From the NCBI RefSeq assembly GCF_001507435.1, contig NZ_LMWH01000248.1:1-64000 (forward strand): a stretch of DNA of 64,000 nucleotides, given 5' to 3'. Source of the stretch: Streptomyces sp. NRRL F-5122 (GTDB taxonomy: Bacteria; Actinomycetota; Actinomycetes; Streptomycetales; Streptomycetaceae). Shown in pieces: positions 44,366-53,334 of this stretch. Each line of letters begins with the position of its first letter. Within the stretch, counting starts at the first letter, position 1. Both the position numbers and the translations under genes were made by a program. The notes under the pieces are model-generated. The model searched no databases, had not been told where the DNA came from, and saw only the letters and a list, made by a program, of their open reading frames with translations.

Positions 44366-45271
44366 TCACTTCTCCCGACGGCGGAGGGCGGCGTACTGGA
44401 CGGCGGAGGCGATCAGGACGAGGGCGAAGAAGATGTAGCTGATCGCCGAGGCGTAGCCGAGCCGGTAACCGGTGAAGCCGACGTCGTAGATGTACTCGAC
44501 AACGGGGCGTGTGGAGCCGTTGGGACCGCCCTTGGTCATCAGGTACACCTGGTCGAAGACCTTCAGCGAGGCCAGGATCTGCAGCACCGTGATCACCGCG
44601 CCGATGCGGGCGAGTTGGGGCAGGGTGATCGACCACAGGCGCCGCCAGGCGCCCGCGCCGTCGATGGCGGCGGCTTCGTAGAGGTGGTCGGGGATGGACT
44701 GCAACGCGGCGAGGAGAAGAAGGAAGTTGAAGCCGACGGTCCACCACAGCGTGGTCAGGGCGATGGCCCACATGGCGACCGACTCGTCACTGAGCCAGGC
44801 CACCTGTTCCAGACCGAGGATGTGGAGCAGGTGGTTGTACAGGCCGAGGTCCGGCTGGTAGAGCCAGATCCACAACAGGCTGACGACGCCGACCGGCAGC
44901 AGATAAGGGGCGAAGAAGGCCAGCCGCCACACCCATTGGCCGGGCAGGCCCGTGTGGACGAGCAGAGCCAGCACGAGGGCGACCAGGACCAGCGGAACGG
45001 TCGAGATCAGCGTGAACCAGACGGTGTGACCCAGCGAGCTCCACATCGCGGCGTCACCCAGGGCCTCGGTGAAGTTGTCGACGCCGACGAAGCCCGGGCT
45101 GTGTGCCGACAGAGAGGTGTCGGTCAGGCTCATCCACAGGCCCTGGCCCAGCGGCCACAGCATGAAGACGGCGAACAGGACGAGGAAGGGCAGCGCGAAC
45201 AGCAGACCCGGAGGGACCGGTCGGCGCCCGGACGGGGCCCCGGTGCGGGGCGCGGCCTGAGGAGAGGACAT
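44366..45271 (-). CDS. ABC sugar transporter permease (MalF type)
   Basis: A 301-residue permease with six predicted membrane segments and the EAA loop EAAAIDGAGAWRRLWSITLP. N-terminal cytoplasmic tail is short. ATG preceded by AGGAGG. It is 33 bp after the binding-protein gene, and forms the transmembrane channel with the MalG-type gene. Confidence 0.92.
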   Translation of the reverse strand: MSSPQAAPRTGAPSGRRPVPPGLLFALPFLVLFAVFMLWPLGQGLWMSLTDTSLSAHSPGFVGVDNFTEALGDAAMWSSLGHTVWFTLISTVPLVLVALVLALLVHTGLPGQWVWRLAFFAPYLLPVGVVSLLWIWLYQPDLGLYNHLLHILGLEQVAWLSDESVAMWAIALTTLWWTVGFNFLLLLAALQSIPDHLYEAAAIDGAGAWRRLWSITLPQLARIGAVITVLQILASLKVFDQVYLMTKGGPNGSTRPVVEYIYDVGFTGYRLGYASAISYIFFALVLIASAVQYAALRRREK

Positions 45272-45304
45272 CGTTGTGCCTCCTGCGCGGGGTGTGCGGC
45301 CGGG

Positions 45305-46648
45305 TCAGGCCGGGCTGGGCTTGGAGAGGAAGGTGTTCAGGCGCTGCACCATGGCGCGCGCCGCACGGTCAGGGGCGAGGCCGTCGAGGAGAGCCTGCTG
45401 CAGCACCTGGGACATCGCGTTCTGGAAGTCCGATCCGGCGCCGGCGAACCACACCGACGGGTCGAGGACGACGTGGTCCTGAGCCTTGGCGTAGTGGGCC
45501 TGGGGCTGTAGCCGCGCGTATGCGCACGTCCGGGTGACGGGCCCGTAGGCGGGGATGTGGCCCGCGGTGGCCCAGATCTGGCCGGCCTTGAGGAGGGCGG
45601 CGACGGCCCGGTGCGTACGGCGGCGGTGTTCGGGATCCGGGTCGGGGTGGCGGGGCAGGACGAAGGAGTGCGAGTCGGCGTACACGGCCGGGGTGCCGAA
45701 GACGGTGGGGAAGGGGGCGGCACTCACGTTCTTGTCCGCGGTGCGGAAGGTACCGAGCTCCCATTCACCCGAGAGGATCATCGCTGTCTGCCGGTTGGCG
45801 AACGCGGCGATGGCGGCGGGGTAGTCGAGCCGCTTGGGGTTGACCCGCCCGTCGACGAGTTTCGCCATGAACGCGATGACCTCGGCCATGCGGTCCACGT
45901 CGACCTCGGCGGGTCCGCCTGCGGGCAGGTCGAAGGCGCCGCCGGTCTGCCGGTACAGGCCGTAGAACAGGCGCCAGCCCTGCGCTGTGTCCGTGACGTA
46001 GCCGAAGGCGATGCCCTGCCGGCCGGAGGCTTTGGCCAGTTCCCTGCCGGCGGCCAGGAAGCGGTCGGGGGAGGAGAACGCCTCGGTGTCCAGGACGCCG
46101 TCCGGGGTGAGCAGACCGGCTTTTGCGGCCGGTTCGGGATGGAAGAAGACGATGAACGGGTGCGTGTCCAGGGGGACGGCGTAGGTGTGTCCGCGATATT
46201 GGGTGCGTGCCCACACCGCATCGGCGAAGTCGTCGCGTCCGACGCCGTATTCGGCGAGGACATCGAGGTCCCAGGGGTCGAGCAGGCCGGTTGGCGCGTA
46301 GCTGGCCAGACGGGACATGTGCGCGACGGCGACCTCGGGGCCGCGGCCACCGGCGGAGGCCATGGCGAGCTTGGTGTAGTACGGGGTTCCCCATTCAAGG
46401 ACGGTGCGCTCGATACGTGTGCCCGGCATGTCGGGACGGGCGGCGCGGACCATGTCGTTGAGCAGGCCGCCGTCGGCGCCGCTGAACAGATCCCACAGGC
46501 GGACGGTCGACGCGTCGGAGGCCTGCGCCGACCCGCAGCCGCTGAGGGCTGCGGCGCCGAGGAGGGCCGCACCGGAGGTGAGGGCGGTGCCGAGCAGTCG
46601 GCGCCGGCTCAGGCCGGGGGGACCGACGGGCGCGGGTATGCCTGTCAT
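45305..46648 (-). CDS. Sugar ABC transporter substrate-binding lipoprotein
   Basis: A 447-residue family 1 binding protein. The N-terminus has twin arginines (SRRRLLG) and lipobox LSGC (Cys near residue 38), so it is a Tat-exported lipoprotein on the outer face of the membrane. The rest is a type 2 periplasmic-binding fold of the MalE class. RBS AAAGGAG. It is the first gene of the import operon and has a LacI operator at 46720. Ligand probably a plant-derived oligosaccharide, judging from GH43 and GH2 neighbours. Confidence 0.92.
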   Translation of the reverse strand: MTGIPAPVGPPGLSRRRLLGTALTSGAALLGAAALSGCGSAQASDASTVRLWDLFSGADGGLLNDMVRAARPDMPGTRIERTVLEWGTPYYTKLAMASAGGRGPEVAVAHMSRLASYAPTGLLDPWDLDVLAEYGVGRDDFADAVWARTQYRGHTYAVPLDTHPFIVFFHPEPAAKAGLLTPDGVLDTEAFSSPDRFLAAGRELAKASGRQGIAFGYVTDTAQGWRLFYGLYRQTGGAFDLPAGGPAEVDVDRMAEVIAFMAKLVDGRVNPKRLDYPAAIAAFANRQTAMILSGEWELGTFRTADKNVSAAPFPTVFGTPAVYADSHSFVLPRHPDPDPEHRRRTHRAVAALLKAGQIWATAGHIPAYGPVTRTCAYARLQPQAHYAKAQDHVVLDPSVWFAGAGSDFQNAMSQVLQQALLDGLAPDRAARAMVQRLNTFLSKPSPA

Positions 46649-46719
46649 CGGGCTCCTTTCCAGCGGCGGCGGTGCATCCGAAGGCGAGACCGGAGCACCG
46701 CCGCCGCACGGCTCATGTC

Positions 46720-46733
46720 TTACATCGATGTAA
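46720..46733. promoter_or_regulatory. LacI operator TTACATCGATGTAA (transport operon)
   Basis: A perfect 14-bp palindrome 72 bp upstream of the binding-protein start. An identical copy lies at 48656. The central CG step is typical of LacI-family operators. Confidence 0.85.
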
Positions 46734-46776
46734 ATTCTGCGCGGGATGCGCTGTGCTTCCGCTCGCGCGGACCGTG

Positions 46777-48600
46777 CTAGGGGGTGTTCTCGTAGGCCGC
46801 CGGGCGCAACTGGGCCTGGCGCAGACGGTCCGTGTCGACCTTCTCGGTGCGATCGAAGCGGTAGACGCCGTTGCGTTCCTGGAAGACGTCGGTGAGCTGC
46901 GTGTAGCAGTAGCCGAACATGTCAGGGTCGCCCAGCAGCACGCCGGTCAACCCGGTGAACCGGTCGACGAACTCTTCGTCGGTGCATGGCCGTTCACCGT
47001 AGCCCCAGGAACTGTCGCGCTCTTCGCCGGTCGCGGCGGCGGCCTCCGGGTCCCACCAGATGCCGCCGAACTCGCTGCAGAAGTACGGCTGTCCCCGGTA
47101 CGGCAGCGACCAGTGCCGGCCGTCGGGCGCCGCGTTCACGTACGGCCGGTCCTCCGCCAGACCGTCCATCACCTTGGCGAAGGCGACCGGGTCCTGCTCG
47201 TAGCAGTGGGAGTCGTACACATCCGTCTCGGCCACCCGGTGGGCGTACCCGGAGGCGTCGACGACGGGGCGGGTGCCGTCGGCCTGCTTCGTGGCCAGGA
47301 ACATGGCGCGGGTGACGTCGTCGAGCCGGGTGATGCGGTCGTGCAACGGCTGGTAGGTCTCGTTGAGAGGGCACCAGCCGACGATCGAGGGGTGCGAGTA
47401 GTCCCGCTCCATGGCCTCGAGCCACTCGGTGACGTACGACGCGTCCGGCCGCTGGTTGTCGTCGCGGACGCCGACCTCGCACCCCCAGTCGCCGAACTCG
47501 CCCCAGACCAGGTATCCGAGCCGGTCGGCATGGTAGAGGTAGCGCTCCTCGAAGACCTTCTGGTGCAGCCGGGCGCCGTTGAAGCCCGCCGCACGTCCCA
47601 GTTCGATGTCGCGGACCAGGTCGGTGTCCTCGGGCGCGGTCATCAGTCCGCCGGGGTAGTAGCCCTGATCGAGCACAAGGCGCTGGAAGACCGGTTCGCC
47701 GTTGAGGAGCAGCCGTTTGCCGTGCAACGAGATCGAGCGCATCCCCGCATACGAGCGGGCCGAGTCCAGGATCGCGCCGTCGGCGTCGAGCAGTTGGAGT
47801 GTGAGGTCGTACAGGTGCGGATCCTGCGGTGACCACGTGCGCAGGCGGTCGTCCGGTACGGGAAGCACCAGACGGGGCGCGAGATCGAGGTCCGCGCGGG
47901 TCTCGGCCGCGATGATCTCGCCCTGGTCGTCCGTGAGGGTGGCCTGTAGGCGGTGACCGGGGACATTTGCGGTCAGCGGCAGCTCCAGGAAGAACGCGCC
48001 GGAGGCCAGGTCGGGGGTGATGCGGGGGCGCTTGAGCGCGGCCGCTCGCGGGACCGGCTCCATCCACACGGTCTGCCAGATTCCGGTCGTCCTGGTGTAG
48101 TGACAGTGGGAGTTGGCGTACCAGGTGGCCTGCTTGCCGCGCGCCTGGACGCCGTGACGGCTGTCCCGGGCGCGGACGACGATCGTCAACTCGTCGCCCG
48201 GCTCGGCGACATCACCGAGGTCGGCGGTGAACGGGGTGAAGCCGCCGCGGTGTCGGGCCACTTCGGTGCCGTTGACCCACACGGTGGTGTCGTGATCGAC
48301 GGCACCGAAGTGCAGCAGAACCCGGGACTTCGCCCAGGCGGCCGGGACGGTCACCGTGCGCCGGTACCAGACGGCCTCGAGGAAGTCGGTCTCACCGATC
48401 CCGGAGAGCTCGGACTCCGGGCAGAACGGGACGACGATGCGGTCGGCGAGTTCTCTCTCCCGCAGACCGCGCTCGAGACCGGTGTCGGACCGGTCGATCT
48501 CGAACTGCCACTCGCCGTTGAGGTTCAGCCAGGTATGCCGGACGAACTGCGGCCGCGGGTATTCGGGGCGGGGTGGGGCCGAGGGGCGGGGGAGGGGCAT
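46777..48600 (-). CDS. GH2-family glycoside hydrolase (beta-galactosidase/arabinopyranosidase-like)
   Basis: A 607-residue GH2 enzyme: N-terminal jelly roll (FVRHTWLNLNGEWQFEID), an immunoglobulin-like domain (about 180-285), and the TIM barrel with acid/base Glu in WCPLNETYQP and nucleophile Glu in YFCSEFGG. No signal peptide, so it acts inside the cell on imported sugar. ATG 48600 follows AAGGAG; the longer frame is discarded. Single-gene unit behind the LacI operator at 48656. Confidence 0.92.
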   Translation of the reverse strand: MPLPRPSAPPRPEYPRPQFVRHTWLNLNGEWQFEIDRSDTGLERGLRERELADRIVVPFCPESELSGIGETDFLEAVWYRRTVTVPAAWAKSRVLLHFGAVDHDTTVWVNGTEVARHRGGFTPFTADLGDVAEPGDELTIVVRARDSRHGVQARGKQATWYANSHCHYTRTTGIWQTVWMEPVPRAAALKRPRITPDLASGAFFLELPLTANVPGHRLQATLTDDQGEIIAAETRADLDLAPRLVLPVPDDRLRTWSPQDPHLYDLTLQLLDADGAILDSARSYAGMRSISLHGKRLLLNGEPVFQRLVLDQGYYPGGLMTAPEDTDLVRDIELGRAAGFNGARLHQKVFEERYLYHADRLGYLVWGEFGDWGCEVGVRDDNQRPDASYVTEWLEAMERDYSHPSIVGWCPLNETYQPLHDRITRLDDVTRAMFLATKQADGTRPVVDASGYAHRVAETDVYDSHCYEQDPVAFAKVMDGLAEDRPYVNAAPDGRHWSLPYRGQPYFCSEFGGIWWDPEAAAATGEERDSSWGYGERPCTDEEFVDRFTGLTGVLLGDPDMFGYCYTQLTDVFQERNGVYRFDRTEKVDTDRLRQAQLRPAAYENTP

Positions 48601-48655
48601 GGGGCTCCTTGCGCCTTGGGACTCGAGGTGTGCGGGGCACATGGCATCATGGCGA

Positions 48656-48669
48656 TTACATCGATGTAA
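48656..48669. promoter_or_regulatory. LacI operator TTACATCGATGTAA (GH2/LacI divergent promoter)
   Basis: The second exact copy of the 14-bp palindrome, in the gap between the divergent GH2 and LacI genes. One site therefore can serve both promoters, giving autoregulation as well as control of the hydrolase. Confidence 0.85.
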
Positions 48670-48750
48670 ATATGTCGGCGGGAACCGATCCGGCCCGCAA
48701 CCGATTCGTGACGGTCGGTACGATCATGGGCAGGCGGAAGGATGAACAGC

Positions 48751-49764
48751 GTGGCGGCCAGACCCAGGATCAAGGACGTGGCGGAATACGCCGGTGTCTC
48801 CCCGAAGACCGTCTCCAACGTGATCAACAACTTCGAGCATGTCTCGGAACGAACCCGTGCCGCCGTCCAGGAGGCCATCGACGCCCTGGGCTACCGCGTC
48901 AACATCGCCGGACGTCAACTGAGGCAAGGCCGCACCGGCATGATCACGCTGGCTGTCCCCGAGCTGGACGTGGCCTACTTCGCCGAACTTGCCAAGCACG
49001 TCATGGACGAGGCCGCCGCGCGCGGCCGCACCGTGCTCCTCCATTCGACCGAGGCGGTGCGCGAACGAGAACTGGCCGCGCTGCACGGCTTCGACGCCCA
49101 GTTCTCCGACGGCGTCATCCTCAGCCCGCTCGCCCTCAACCCGCGCGACCTCGCCACGCGCGATCGACGACTGCCGGTGGTACTGCTCGGCGAGCGGCCC
49201 GCCGGGGGCAGCACGGACCACGTGGGCATCGACAATGTGCGTGCCGCACGCGAGGCCACGGAACATCTGCTGTCCCGGGGCCGGCGCCGTATTGCTGTCG
49301 TCGGCGGTGCCGTCCGCGGCCGCCAGGGCACCGACCGACTGCGCACGGACGGCTACCGGGAGGCCCTCGGGGCCGCCGGAGTGCCCTTCGACGCCGACCT
49401 GGTGATCCCCGTCGGCGCCTACCACTGGCGGGACGGCGCCCGTGCGGCCACCTGGCTGGTGGAACGCGGCCTTTGCCCCGACGCGCTGTTGTGCCTGAAC
49501 GACCACCTTGCGCTCGGCGCGCTGCGGGCGCTGCACGAACACGGCCGTTCCGTCCCGGGTGACCTCGACGTCGTGGGCTTCGACGACATCGAGGCCTCGC
49601 GCTTCAGCGTGCCCAGCCTGACCACGGTCGCCCCCGACAAGCGGGAGATCGCGCGGGCCGCGGTGTCCCTGTTGCTGGAGCGGATCGACGCCCCGGACGG
49701 CGCCGCCCTGCGCGACCATGTGGCCGGGCACCGGATCATCGTCCGGGAGAGCACGGGCGGCTGA
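48751..49764 (+). CDS. LacI-family transcriptional repressor
   Basis: A 337-residue LacI protein: helix-turn-helix RIKDVAEYAGVSPKTVSNVI, hinge LRQGRTGMI, and type 1 periplasmic-binding ligand domain ending in VGFDDIEASRFSVPSLTTV. ATG 48742 overlaps GGAAGG, so GTG 48751, nine bases after it, is preferred. It almost certainly binds the two identical palindromes in this locus and represses the transport operon, GH2 and itself until the sugar is present. Confidence 0.93.
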   Translation: MAARPRIKDVAEYAGVSPKTVSNVINNFEHVSERTRAAVQEAIDALGYRVNIAGRQLRQGRTGMITLAVPELDVAYFAELAKHVMDEAAARGRTVLLHSTEAVRERELAALHGFDAQFSDGVILSPLALNPRDLATRDRRLPVVLLGERPAGGSTDHVGIDNVRAAREATEHLLSRGRRRIAVVGGAVRGRQGTDRLRTDGYREALGAAGVPFDADLVIPVGAYHWRDGARAATWLVERGLCPDALLCLNDHLALGALRALHEHGRSVPGDLDVVGFDDIEASRFSVPSLTTVAPDKREIARAAVSLLLERIDAPDGAALRDHVAGHRIIVRESTGG

Positions 49765-49841
49765 TCATCAGGTCGTCGTGGACCTGGTTTTCGTAGCCGG
49801 CTCTGTGGAATCCGGCCGGGGGCGAATACGTTCCTACACAT

Positions 49842-50231
49842 ATGAGCGACAAGTTCCGCAGCGCGGCCGTCCCCGCGGTCGAGGGCGAGTCGTTCCGCGA
49901 GCTACTGGCCGCCGAACGTGCTGCGACGCTCGGACAGATCGCCGCGCTGAGTCGAGAATTCGAGGGGATCGTCGCAGCGAACGCCTTCGTGGCCATCGAC
50001 GACGAACACGACCCGGAAGGATCGAGCACGGCCTTCGAACGGGCTCATGTCGCCTCTTTGCTGGACCGGGCACGGGAGCATCTGACCGAACTGGACCGGG
50101 CGTTGGAACGGCTGGAGCAAGGCGACTACGGAAAGTGCGTGAAGTGTGGTGAGCCGATTCCGAGGGAGCGGCTCGAAGTACGTCCGGCGTCGACCATGTG
50201 CGTGCGTTGCGCGGCCTCCGGCCCGCGCTGA
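49842..50231 (+). CDS. TraR/DksA-type zinc-finger protein
   Basis: A 129-residue protein with an N-terminal coiled-coil hairpin (about 15-95) and a C4 zinc finger, CVKCGEPIPRERLEVRPA with the second CVRC. DksA relatives enter the RNA polymerase secondary channel. Actinobacterial members of this size often lack the acidic tip residues; here the tip has DDEHD, so activity is unclear. It is monocistronic, 77 bp after the LacI gene. Confidence 0.9.
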   Translation: MSDKFRSAAVPAVEGESFRELLAAERAATLGQIAALSREFEGIVAANAFVAIDDEHDPEGSSTAFERAHVASLLDRAREHLTELDRALERLEQGDYGKCVKCGEPIPRERLEVRPASTMCVRCAASGPR

Positions 50232-50290
50232 CGCCATGCGCAAGAGCAGGTCCCGGGGCTGTCGGACCGGGAGCCGATTCGGGCCACCGC

Positions 50291-50926
50291 TCAGGAGTCC
50301 TGTACGCCCGCGACCTCTTCGCGCTCAGGGTCCCTGAAGAGGAGTTCGAAGACCTCTTCCAGCCGTCGGGCGAGATCGTCGCCCTCGGCCTGCAACAGCG
50401 CCGTGTCGCCGATGACCTTCCTCATCAGCCACACCCCGGCGATCAATGAAAGCGCCAGTCCGGCACGCTCGCGTGCTCCCGTTCCGGTGAGCAGTCCGGT
50501 CAGATGCCGCTCCACGTGGCGCTCGATTCCCTCCCGGATGATCTCCGCGCTCCTCCGGTTGGGCGCGGACAGCAGCATCAGCAGGAACGGATCGAGATGG
50601 TCCGCCTCGGGTGCCGTCCTGTCCACCAGCACTCTGGCGACATCACGGCTCAGCGTGCGCGGGTCGTCGGTGACGACGGTGCGCGGCGCGAAGGACTCCT
50701 CCACCGCCTCGGCGAAGAGCTGTTCCTTGGAACCGAAGTAGCGGTTGACCAGCATGGCGGTCACGCCGGCGGACTTCGCGATCTCGCGCACGCCCACACC
50801 GTCGTAGCCGAACCGGGTGAATGCCTCCACCGCGGATCGGAGGATCGCCTCGCGAGTTGCCTTGGCGTCCCGCGGTCGCCTGGCGGCCGGATCGGTGGAC
50901 GGCGGCGCGGGAGGGTCCTCTTTCAT
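50291..50926 (-). CDS. TetR/AcrR-family regulator (3)
   Basis: A 211-residue TetR protein with helix-turn-helix VREIAKSAGVTAMLVNRYF and a helical C-terminal ligand domain. The start ATG is followed by a disordered Pro/Ala arm. The palindrome GTCTACGAGTGTAGAC lies 33 bp upstream and recurs, slightly altered, in front of the SDR at 51077, so autorepression and control of that SDR are inferred. Confidence 0.92.
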   Translation of the reverse strand: MKEDPPAPPSTDPAARRPRDAKATREAILRSAVEAFTRFGYDGVGVREIAKSAGVTAMLVNRYFGSKEQLFAEAVEESFAPRTVVTDDPRTLSRDVARVLVDRTAPEADHLDPFLLMLLSAPNRRSAEIIREGIERHVERHLTGLLTGTGARERAGLALSLIAGVWLMRKVIGDTALLQAEGDDLARRLEEVFELLFRDPEREEVAGVQDS

Positions 50927-50958
50927 GGCGCGCAGTCTAGTCGGGAGACCAGGATAAG

Positions 50959-50974
50959 TCTACGAGTGTAGACA
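50959..50974. promoter_or_regulatory. TetR operator GTCTACGAGTGTAGAC
   Basis: A perfect 6-bp inverted repeat with a 4-bp spacer, upstream of the TetR gene at 50926. Same motif family as the two sites at 51877 and 51903. Confidence 0.75.
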
Positions 50975-51076
50975 TGCGTCGGTACTCGTCCTGACCTTGA
51001 TGGCCCCGGGGTGACCCCGGTGTGGGCACGGTTGCGCGGTGAAGGCCGTGCCGTCCCCGGCGGATGCGGGTGCGGG

Positions 51077-51856
51077 TCAGTTCACCGAGCGGATCGTGCC
51101 GCCGTCGACGCGGATGGTGGCACCGCTGATGTAGTCGGCGTATGGACTGGCGAGGTATGCGACGGCACTCGCGATCTCCTCCGGGCGGCCGAAGCGGCCG
51201 ATGTCGTTGGGCACGAAGTCGCGTGCGGCGTTGCGCTCGATCTCCTCCCATGACTCCCCCCAGCCGTGATCCGGAGCGATCTCGGTCAACAACCGCTCCA
51301 CGGCGTCGACGAGGATCGCTCCGGGGGCGACCACGTTCGAGGTCACTCCGGTGTCCTTCAGTTCCCGCGCGAGGGAGACGGCCAGGTTATGACGCGCGGC
51401 GAGTGACGCGTTGTAGTGGGGCTGCATGGCGATCGGCTGCGATGCGAGCCCACCGCCGATCTGGATCACCCGGCCCCAGCCGCGCTCGCGCATCCCGGGT
51501 ACCAACCGCTGGATCATGCGCACGCCCGAGACCACGTTCACCTCGTATGTGCGAACCCATGTATCAGCGGTGGCGTCGGTCCATCCGATGTGGTCGTACG
51601 CCCCGGCGTTGTTGACCAGAATGTCGGTCTCGCCGGCGGTGGCGGCCACGGCGTCGGCTCCCTCGTCCGTGGTGAGGTCGCCGATGGCCACGGCGACAGC
51701 ACCGACCTCCTCGGCCACCTTGCGCGTGCGGGCCGCGTCGCGCCCGTGGACGACGACGTCCGCACCCTCGGCGGCGAGCAGTCGCGCGATCGCCTCGCCG
51801 AGCCCCGAGCTGGATCCGGTCACCAGAGCCCGGCGGCCCCTCAGGTTCACGTCCAT
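51077..51856 (-). CDS. Short-chain dehydrogenase/reductase (2), atypical active site
   Basis: A 259-residue SDR with cofactor loop TGSSSGLG (about 14-21), HGRD suggesting NADP, NNAG, the Ser replaced region IQIGGGLASQ, and the catalytic tyrosine in PHYNASLAARHNLA. Instead of YxxxK the sequence is YNASL: the lysine is Leu, and the usual Ser is Gly. It may be a binding protein or use a different mechanism. ATG with AAGGA upstream. Two operators at 51877-51918 link it to the TetR at 50291. Confidence 0.85.
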   Translation of the reverse strand: MDVNLRGRRALVTGSSSGLGEAIARLLAAEGADVVVHGRDAARTRKVAEEVGAVAVAIGDLTTDEGADAVAATAGETDILVNNAGAYDHIGWTDATADTWVRTYEVNVVSGVRMIQRLVPGMRERGWGRVIQIGGGLASQPIAMQPHYNASLAARHNLAVSLARELKDTGVTSNVVAPGAILVDAVERLLTEIAPDHGWGESWEEIERNAARDFVPNDIGRFGRPEEIASAVAYLASPYADYISGATIRVDGGTIRSVN

Positions 51857-51876
51857 CGCACTGTCCTTCCAGGTTT

Positions 51877-51918
51877 GTATACGACTGTAGACTTCGAGTT
51901 AAGTCTACACTCGTAAAC
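51877..51918. promoter_or_regulatory. Two TetR operators upstream of the atypical SDR
   Basis: GTATACGACTGTAGAC (51877-51892) and GTCTACACTCGTAAAC (51903-51918) each match the perfect site at 50959 except for one position. They are 26 bp centre to centre, just upstream of the SDR start codon at 51856. Confidence 0.7.
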
Positions 51919-52326
51919 ATATGAGTGGGCGGCATCACTGCCGGGCAGCACCGGGGCGGCGAGCGGAAGCGCATCTGCTCGGATGATTCGAAGGCGGACG
52001 ATTGCCGTCGATGCGGAAGGAGTCCGGCGGGACGTGCGCTGTAGCTCGGGTCGCCGGCCGCGCTCGACGGCGCGGCCGATCAGTCCGGGCTTGGTCGCCG
52101 ATGCGGCCCACGCCATGCCGGCCGATCAAACACACCATCCCCGATCGCCGCGACCAGGCCGCAGGAACGAGGTCGAGTGAACGATCAACACCCGCAAAAG
52201 CTTACGCGCCGTCCCACTCGATTCGACAAAACGGGCTTACGTCTTCCACGGCACGGTGACCGTCACCGCTATCCGGCTGTGGCTCCGCTCCTGAGCCCTC
52301 CCCGCATGCTCTCGATTTACCCCGGC
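51919..52326. other. Gene-poor region with a possible transposase tail
   Basis: No complete gene. On the plus strand 52180-52294 encodes STKRAYVFHGTVTVTAIRLW and LRS before a stop, which resembles the extreme C-terminus of IS4/IS5-type transposases. The rest has no recognisable start signal, repeat or RNA structure. The tail assignment is tentative. Confidence 0.3.
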
Positions 52327-53073
52327 CTACCGCAGGACGGGGCAGTTGGCGGACGAGTACTCGTCCGCGATGTTGAACACGGCGGCACAGAGTGGGCATT
52401 GGGCCTTGCCGAAGAGGTAGGCGATTCCGTCGGCGAGGGCCTCGTGCCCGTCGCGGACGGCAGTCTCGTGCATCCACCGGCCAATGCCGGAGAGTTCCTC
52501 GAAGGACGCCGGCCGTAGGCCGCGACGGTCCACGTCGCCCAGGTGCCAGTCCCGGATCGCTGAATAGCACCCGTAGTCCCCAATGGCGATCGTCACTTCC
52601 ACGGCGCAGTTGGGGCAGGCCAGGTGGTAGAAGTCGTCCGTGAAGTCCCCAAGGACGGCACTCCAGTGGTACTCCTCCTTGGCCGCGAGCAAATCAAGAA
52701 GGGGCCCGAGGTAGCCGACCGGCCGTGATTGCAGGTGCCGGTCCAACAACTCGCGGAACTCCGCAATCGCGTCGGCGCAGTCCGCCAGCAGATCGTCGCA
52801 GCCGTGGTGTCCTGCCGCGCGTCGCAGGATCGCTCCGGCCAGACCACGCGCCCGTGCGCTCCTCGATGCGAGACGTATCAGGCGCGGCAGGGCGGCAAAG
52901 CCGGCCGGGAAGACGACGTCGTGTTCGAGGACCAGCCGATACCCCAGCTCCTCCCATGCTTCGGCGTTGTCCTCGAGCTCCACAAGTTCCAGAAGCGCGG
53001 GGACGCGATCGACATCCCCGTAGCAGTCGTGCATCTGCGTCCAGTTCACCACCTGGGCATTAAAGCGCCCCAC
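52327..53073 (-). CDS. HEAT-repeat-like protein with CxxC pairs
   Basis: About 248 residues. The N-terminal half is helical repeats (VPALLELVELEDNAEAWEEL, ARGLAGAILRRAAGHHGCDD) like HEAT-type proteins often found with immunity genes. The C-terminal half has CPNCAVEVTIAIGDYG and CPLCAAVF then NCPVLR, possibly a zinc site. The GTG at 53073 is the most likely start, with VNWTQMHDCYGDV shortly after, but the exact codon is uncertain. Divergent from the SMI1-family gene. Function unknown. Confidence 0.65.
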   Translation of the reverse strand: MGRFNAQVVNWTQMHDCYGDVDRVPALLELVELEDNAEAWEELGYRLVLEHDVVFPAGFAALPRLIRLASRSARARGLAGAILRRAAGHHGCDDLLADCADAIAEFRELLDRHLQSRPVGYLGPLLDLLAAKEEYHWSAVLGDFTDDFYHLACPNCAVEVTIAIGDYGCYSAIRDWHLGDVDRRGLRPASFEELSGIGRWMHETAVRDGHEALADGIAYLFGKAQCPLCAAVFNIADEYSSANCPVLR

Positions 53074-53334
53074 GGCAGCCCGGGTGGACGCCTCTGTCTC
53101 CGACCCACCGGACAGGCCCCATGTGCCCCTGCCGAACCCCCTGGCCGCCACCTCACACCCGGCATCCGCCCGGCCGCCGGGTGACTCCGTGCTCTCCGCC
53201 CGGCTAGGGTCAGGCCGCGCGAAAGTGCGCCGACGCGAGGACACAACCATCCGGCGCAGCAAGCCGGCTGGTACGCCGATGGTGTGCGGTGCCGACGAGT
53301 AGTTCTGAATCACGAGCGAGGCGGTGCAGCCGGA

